Origin: Tieghemiomyces parasiticus
Lineage: Eukaryota; Kickxellomycota; Dimargaritomycetes; Dimargaritales; Dimargaritaceae
DNA length: 33,265 nucleotides
Reading direction: 5' to 3'
Assembly (NCBI GenBank): GCA_027575765.1
Contig: JANBPT010000499.1
Coordinates: 1-33,265, forward strand
A model generated the notes under the pieces. The model was not told where the DNA came from. It did no database searches and worked only from the letters and a program-made list of their open reading frames with translations. The translations under genes and the position numbers were made by a program. Positions 29,122-33,265 of the stretch are shown piece by piece (position 1 is the first letter of the stretch; each line of letters begins with the position of its first letter).

Positions 29122-31587
29122 ATGTCCAGTTTGTTCCACCAAACCAGAAGTACCTTGCGAATCCCAATCTGGGGTGTCTTGGGCCGCTCATGGCTTCCGA
29201 TTGCCTTCCTCGGCCACGGGGTCAGCCCTAGCCTGCTCCGCCGCTACCACGACAAGACTAAACCGTAAGTCTAGGCCCTCCCTGCCCCGGCCGCCGTTGG
29301 GCGCCCCCGAGATCATGGTGTCTCGTCCCCTCTATATCTGATGAGGCCAAGATAGTGCCGATCTAAGCCTTATATCCCCCTTACCTATGTTCTCACCTAT
29401 GGAACCTGGCCCGACTCCGTCTTAGCAACCCAGTGGAGTACACAGAACGCCCCCGGTTTGACCGGACAAGAGCCAAACCGGACAAGTCCAAGTCGCCACC
29501 CCGCGACAACCTCTATGGCATCTCCGCGGTCCAGGCCGCCCTCACGGCGAAAAAGCGCCATTGTTTCCGCCTCATCAAACAAAATTCTAACGATTTGGCC
29601 GACGACCCAACGTAAGTAGCAGAAACCTTCAATTCAGACTTGAACGAATTATCCACCTGAGGTGATACTACATACTATGGCAATGGGCTTACATAGCTCC
29701 CACTGGTACGGCGATGATTTAATGGTAGACCTCATCCGCTATGCTGTATACCTGACAATCCTGCTATTCCGGCTATACAGAAACCGCACTGGGTCCATTT
29801 TCCAGCTTGCCGAACAGCATGGCGTGCCCGTGCTGCACATGCCCAAGTGGGAGATGAATGTCATTACTCAGAACCGACCGCATCAGGTAAAACCCCGGCG
29901 TACGAGGATGTTGCCGTCTTCAAGAAGAGAGGGCCTGGGTAGGGCACTTACCCACGGTTTTGCGGTCGAGCAGGAAACTGGCACGTTTCTCATTTACTAA
30001 ATTATGGTACATGTGGACGACTGTTACACTTTCCCACTCCCCTAAATCATTTCAATTAGGGCACCATCCTCGAGGCCGAGCCGCTGACCGTTCCTCGCAT
30101 TGAACGATTAAGCGAATGGAAGGATGGAAAGTAGGTACTGGCTAAACAAGTATCCGTCCTTGGTGATCCTAGGTTAGCCGGTACGGGTTACCATCACAAT
30201 TATCGTCTCCGTGGTAAGAGCCACTCACACCCTGCCCTTCACCGCCTCCACGTCTCGCACTAAACCCCGCTTACGTCTGCCACCTCGCCAATCAGATATG
30301 AGGCCATTGGGCCCAAGAAGCAGCGGACGACAATGCTCGCGGAGAAGCCGCCCGTATGGCTCCTACTAGATCAAATAATGGACCCACAGAACCTAGGATC
30401 TATTTTGAGGTAACAGTCATTCAAATGTCCCATTTGTATTCAATTACGTCCCCTCTCCCTCGGTTGTTAAGCCAGTCCATGCGGTGAAGGGCATGTCGTT
30501 CTAATTTCATGGTGGTGCGTATCTTAGAATGGCCATCTAATTCGCTCTCCCTATTGTGTGTACCGTACTATTATAGATCGGCCTACTACTTCGGCATTGA
30601 CGGCGTCGTGGTCAGTACCAAGACTAGGTAGGATTAGGCATATGTTGTTACCAGTCGAGCAGTATCTCACCTCATCTACCTGTGCCGTTCCAGCGGACGC
30701 GTTGTAAACAAGTCCACCGACTCACCTCCACTTTTTTCGGACCTTTTATCTCGCGCGTACCATCTTCAACGTCTCCTAGTGCCCCGTTCAGTTCCGTAGT
30801 GGCCAAGGCCAGTTCGGGGGCGTTGGAGTTTGTCAACCTCTTCACGGCGAGCAGTGCCACCCAGTTCATCAAGGTAAACGGCAATGTGTTACAGTGCTTT
30901 AATCTGGGTGGGTGGTGGGTCTCGGATTAGCCTACTCTCCAAAATCACGAAACGGCCAAGTGATTTAGGCAGGGTATGCTGTAGTGGAAGGGATATCTTA
31001 AGCTTGATACATCCTCCCTCTATTTTCGCACTAACGCATCTGACCTTGATTACCCTGTCTAATTTTATTTTTTGACATCAATGGCTTGAATACTCCCCCA
31101 AATTCTAAAAGTCTGCGTCCGACGCGCACTGGCTGACCTACGGTACCGCCTGTAGTCCTTCGGATGGCAAGCAGTTGATTCAGCCCCACCAGCTCGAGAA
31201 CCCCGACCGCCCCATCATCCTGGTGATGGGTAATGAAGGTAATCAGGCCGTTCTTTTGCTGTTACGTGAAGAGAATTGCCGTCCAAAATTGAGCCTGCTG
31301 CATCATTCGACGCAAGCATCCCAGTACTGACACTCATAACCCTACCCTTCGCTACCTTATGTCATCCTACAATGCGGAGCGTAGGAAGCGGTCTGCGGCG
31401 AGCAGTCGCAGACCTATGCCAGGTCTTGGTCACCATACCCAGCCACAACTCGCAGATGGACTCCATTGTGGACAGTCTTAATGTGGGTGTGGCCACAGGG
31501 ATCCTGCTCAGTTCGCTCCGGTGCCAGCGTAGCATGCCGCCTACAACCACAGTAGAGCCCAACGAAACGGATGGTCCGGCGGCCTAA
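29122..31587 (+). CDS. MRM1: Mitochondrial large-rRNA ribose 2'-O-methyltransferase (SpoU/TrmH fold), MRM1
   Basis: The enzyme methylates a guanosine ribose in the peptidyl transferase centre of mitochondrial large-subunit rRNA. Exons: 29122-29264, 29426-29611, 29781-29886, 30060-30130, 30296-30409, 30577-30627, 30780-30873, 31112-31238, 31385-31587. All are GT-AG with consistent phases, giving 364 residues (human about 350). Residues 1-45 are Arg/Ser/hydrophobic without acidic residues, fitting a mitochondrial targeting signal. Then comes a substrate-binding domain with LYGISAVQAALTAKKR. The SPOUT knot motifs follow in order: motif 1 MDPQNLGSILRSAYYFGIDG (Asn201, Arg207), motif 2 ILVMGNEGSGLRRAV (about 291-305), and motif 3 DSLNVGVATGILL (Ser328, Asn330). 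All key residues are present. About 20 residues follow motif 3 to the stop. Eight introns of 98-238 bases make this the most intron-dense gene in the window. It is divergent from the Ldb17/SPIN90 gene. Confidence 0.94.
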
Positions 31588-32530
31588 TTGCGACCCGGCT
31601 AGTTTCTGAGTAAAAGTGATCAACTGGCCGGCTCACCAATGAAATTGGCATACCTCTCCACACCAATTATTATCGCGATGATAGTGGATTTGGCTTCCAT
31701 CACAGAGTGCGGGCTGAACTGTGGCATTGTAGCGGAGGTAGATATGAGGTGGTCTATAGTGACTCACTGATTTCATACCAACTCCTGACCCCAACCGTTG
31801 AGCTCCGCCAGCTACCAGGTCTAACAAATCTAGACGGACCACGGCCCCCACCAGGGGACATAGAATAGGAGCCAGGGACGGCCCCAACTTAATCAGCGCT
31901 CACTATTCATTCGTTTACTTATTCTACTTTACCTTATCTTCACGGTGTCCCATGACTTCCATTTACCACCTATTTTCTAACCCTCTAACCTGCAGCCGTT
32001 TGGTCCTGTGGCCCCCCACCCTAGGTGAGCCCGTCTTCAATACAGCTCCACCTAACATAGTATATAGAGGGCTGCGTGGATTTTGGATGATTAGTACAAA
32101 CACTGACCACTGATCGAATGTGACGCTTAATCAATACTACATAAAATCTGCGGGATCTCGAAGCTGAATATTGTCTATTAAAAATGGCTGTTGTGATGAG
32201 CCATATGCGGGGGTGTATGAGGGCGAGGAGACACTAGAAACGACCTAGAGGGTTGGGGTAAGAAAAGCTCCCGAATGCGAATATTGTCAAGTGATGTTAA
32301 GGTTTACTATCATTTAGTTCAGGACAACTTGGACAGGTGCTGCAAAAAGTGATGGTTTGACAAAGCTTGAGGTCTCGGACATAAGTGTCGTAGATGAAAC
32401 CAAGGAGCGGCTTAGGCGAAGAATCGATTGGTATGAACCATTCCAAGATTAAACCATTTTCAAGCTCACACCTTGCTTTTTTTTTAACCATCCATCAAGA
32501 CTGTTTTTCAAACCCCCTTCCCCACTCCAC
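31588..32530. other. Spacer between MRM1 and the transposon relic, no gene seen
   Basis: This is AT-rich sequence without a convincing frame. It would contain the MRM1 3' end. The left end of the mariner relic probably lies in its last few hundred bases, but I could not see a terminal inverted repeat. Confidence 0.45.
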
Positions 32531-32534
32531 CCAA

Positions 32535-33030
32535 ATTAGCCAGGCGTGATGTATGGGCCCTTATTGTTAACTACCATCCGGAGGGCCGCAAAGCCGATGC
32601 TATTCTAAATGTTTTGACTTCCAAGCTGGGTCCGGCTGCCCCTAGCCACCCCACCATCTACAGGTGGCTGGCTCGCTTTCACACAGGTCACTACTCCTTT
32701 GCAGATGACCTTTGTTCTGGCCGCCTATCAGATGACCTTGGTGAAACTATGGGACGTGATCCTGATATGACTGTAGCAAGACCCTCAACTGGCTGCTAAG
32801 CAGCTGGCCCGGACCTGCTACACTTGCCCTAGTACCATGCACAATGTTCTGCGTATAGGAGTCTGGGGGTGTGTAGCTATATCAACCACTGAGTCCCCCA
32901 GAACCTCACCGATGACCAGCGCCACCAGCGGGTGCATTATGTCACCGATTGCTTGAAGTTGGACGGAGCCAGTGAGCACCTGTAGGACCCAATCGTCACA
33001 GGTGACTAGACTTGGGGGTGCTTTTATGGC
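32535..33030 (+). pseudogene. Decayed mariner/Tc1-type transposase
   Basis: Fragments of a transposase are spread over all three frames. From about 32540 one frame reads ARRDVWALIVNYHPEGRKAD, then HPTIYRWLARFHTGHYSF and CSGRLSDD, matching the first helix-turn-helix domain of mariner-like transposases. From about 32780 a second frame reads DPQLAAKQLARTCYTCPSTM then VLRIGVWG, the second helix-turn-helix. From about 32900 QNLTDDQRHQRVHYVTDCL leads into IVTGD, the first catalytic Asp of the DDD/DDE triad, followed by a stop where Glu usually stands. There are at least two frameshifts and several stops, so it is inactive. The rest of the catalytic domain is unrecognisable or beyond the window. This is a dispersed repeat family in many fungi and animals; related copies would be expected elsewhere in the genome. 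Confidence 0.82.
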
Positions 33031-33265
33031 CCACCGACCCGCCCTGAAAGCCGGAGGTGATGTTCTGTAGGTAACCCTGTTTCAAGCTAGATCCGCTGGG
33101 GCGGTGCCATACCCAAAGGTACGGTGGCAAGCGAAGGAGGGAAGGGGGAGGGGCAACCGGATGCGACCTGTTACACCTTAGTGCCAAGTCCCCCTGTAAC
33201 TTATGGCCGTTGACGTATGTCCAACGGCCGCTGTGCGGTAGGAAGTCCGTCTCACTGGAGGCGGT
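33031..33265. other. Right edge, probably decayed transposon sequence
   Basis: No intact frame is present. It may continue the mariner relic, but no motif after the VTGD box can be recognised. Confidence 0.3.

Noticed and set aside
1..33265. CRISPR array, prophage, biosynthetic cluster or multi-gene defence system
   Set aside because: No direct-repeat array, no integrase or phage structural genes, and no linked enzymes of one pathway. The genes are ordinary eukaryotic housekeeping functions.

Overview
The window looks like nuclear DNA of a fungus, probably an early-diverging lineage. The evidence is eukaryotic gene structure with short GT-AG introns (about 90 to 450 bases), a eukaryotic tRNA-Cys with a Pol III oligo-T stop, and single-copy genes typical of fungi (GCN1, Ldb17/SPIN90, MRM1, an hxB-type molybdenum cofactor sulfurase). 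Coding exons are strongly GC-rich in third positions, while spacers are AT-richer and full of stops, so genes stand out clearly. The lineage is inference only.

Layout, left to right. (1) 1-87: start of a minus-strand gene that runs off the left edge, unidentified. (2) 1741-11433, plus: GCN1 in one uninterrupted 9.7 kb exon. (3) 12910-16408, plus: molybdenum cofactor sulfurase in eight exons. (4) 16589-18192, minus, convergent with (3): an RWD-RING-IBR-RING ubiquitin ligase of the RNF14/Itt1 type in two exons. (5) 19334-19405, minus: tRNA-Cys(GCA). (6) 21246-22092, minus: ribosomal protein eL32 in two exons. (7) 22588-24331, minus: leucine carboxyl methyltransferase 1 (PPM1/LCMT1) in six exons. 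(8) 26037-27613, minus: SPIN90/Ldb17 family Arp2/3 activator in two exons. (9) 28533-28870, minus: two possible exons of a small unidentified gene. (10) 29122-31587, plus: mitochondrial rRNA 2'-O-methyltransferase MRM1 in nine exons. (11) about 32535-33030, plus: a decayed mariner/Tc1-type transposase.

Most genes are unrelated housekeeping functions, as is usual in a eukaryotic locus. The link most worth attention is that GCN1 (sensor of stalled or collided ribosomes) and an RNF14-type E3 lie within 7 kb of each other; in animal cells RNF14 works with GCN1 to clear translation factors trapped on stalled ribosomes. I saw no CRISPR array, operon, prophage or clearly new multi-gene system. Exon coordinates were worked out by hand from splice sites, reading phase and remembered family conservation, and no transcript data were available.
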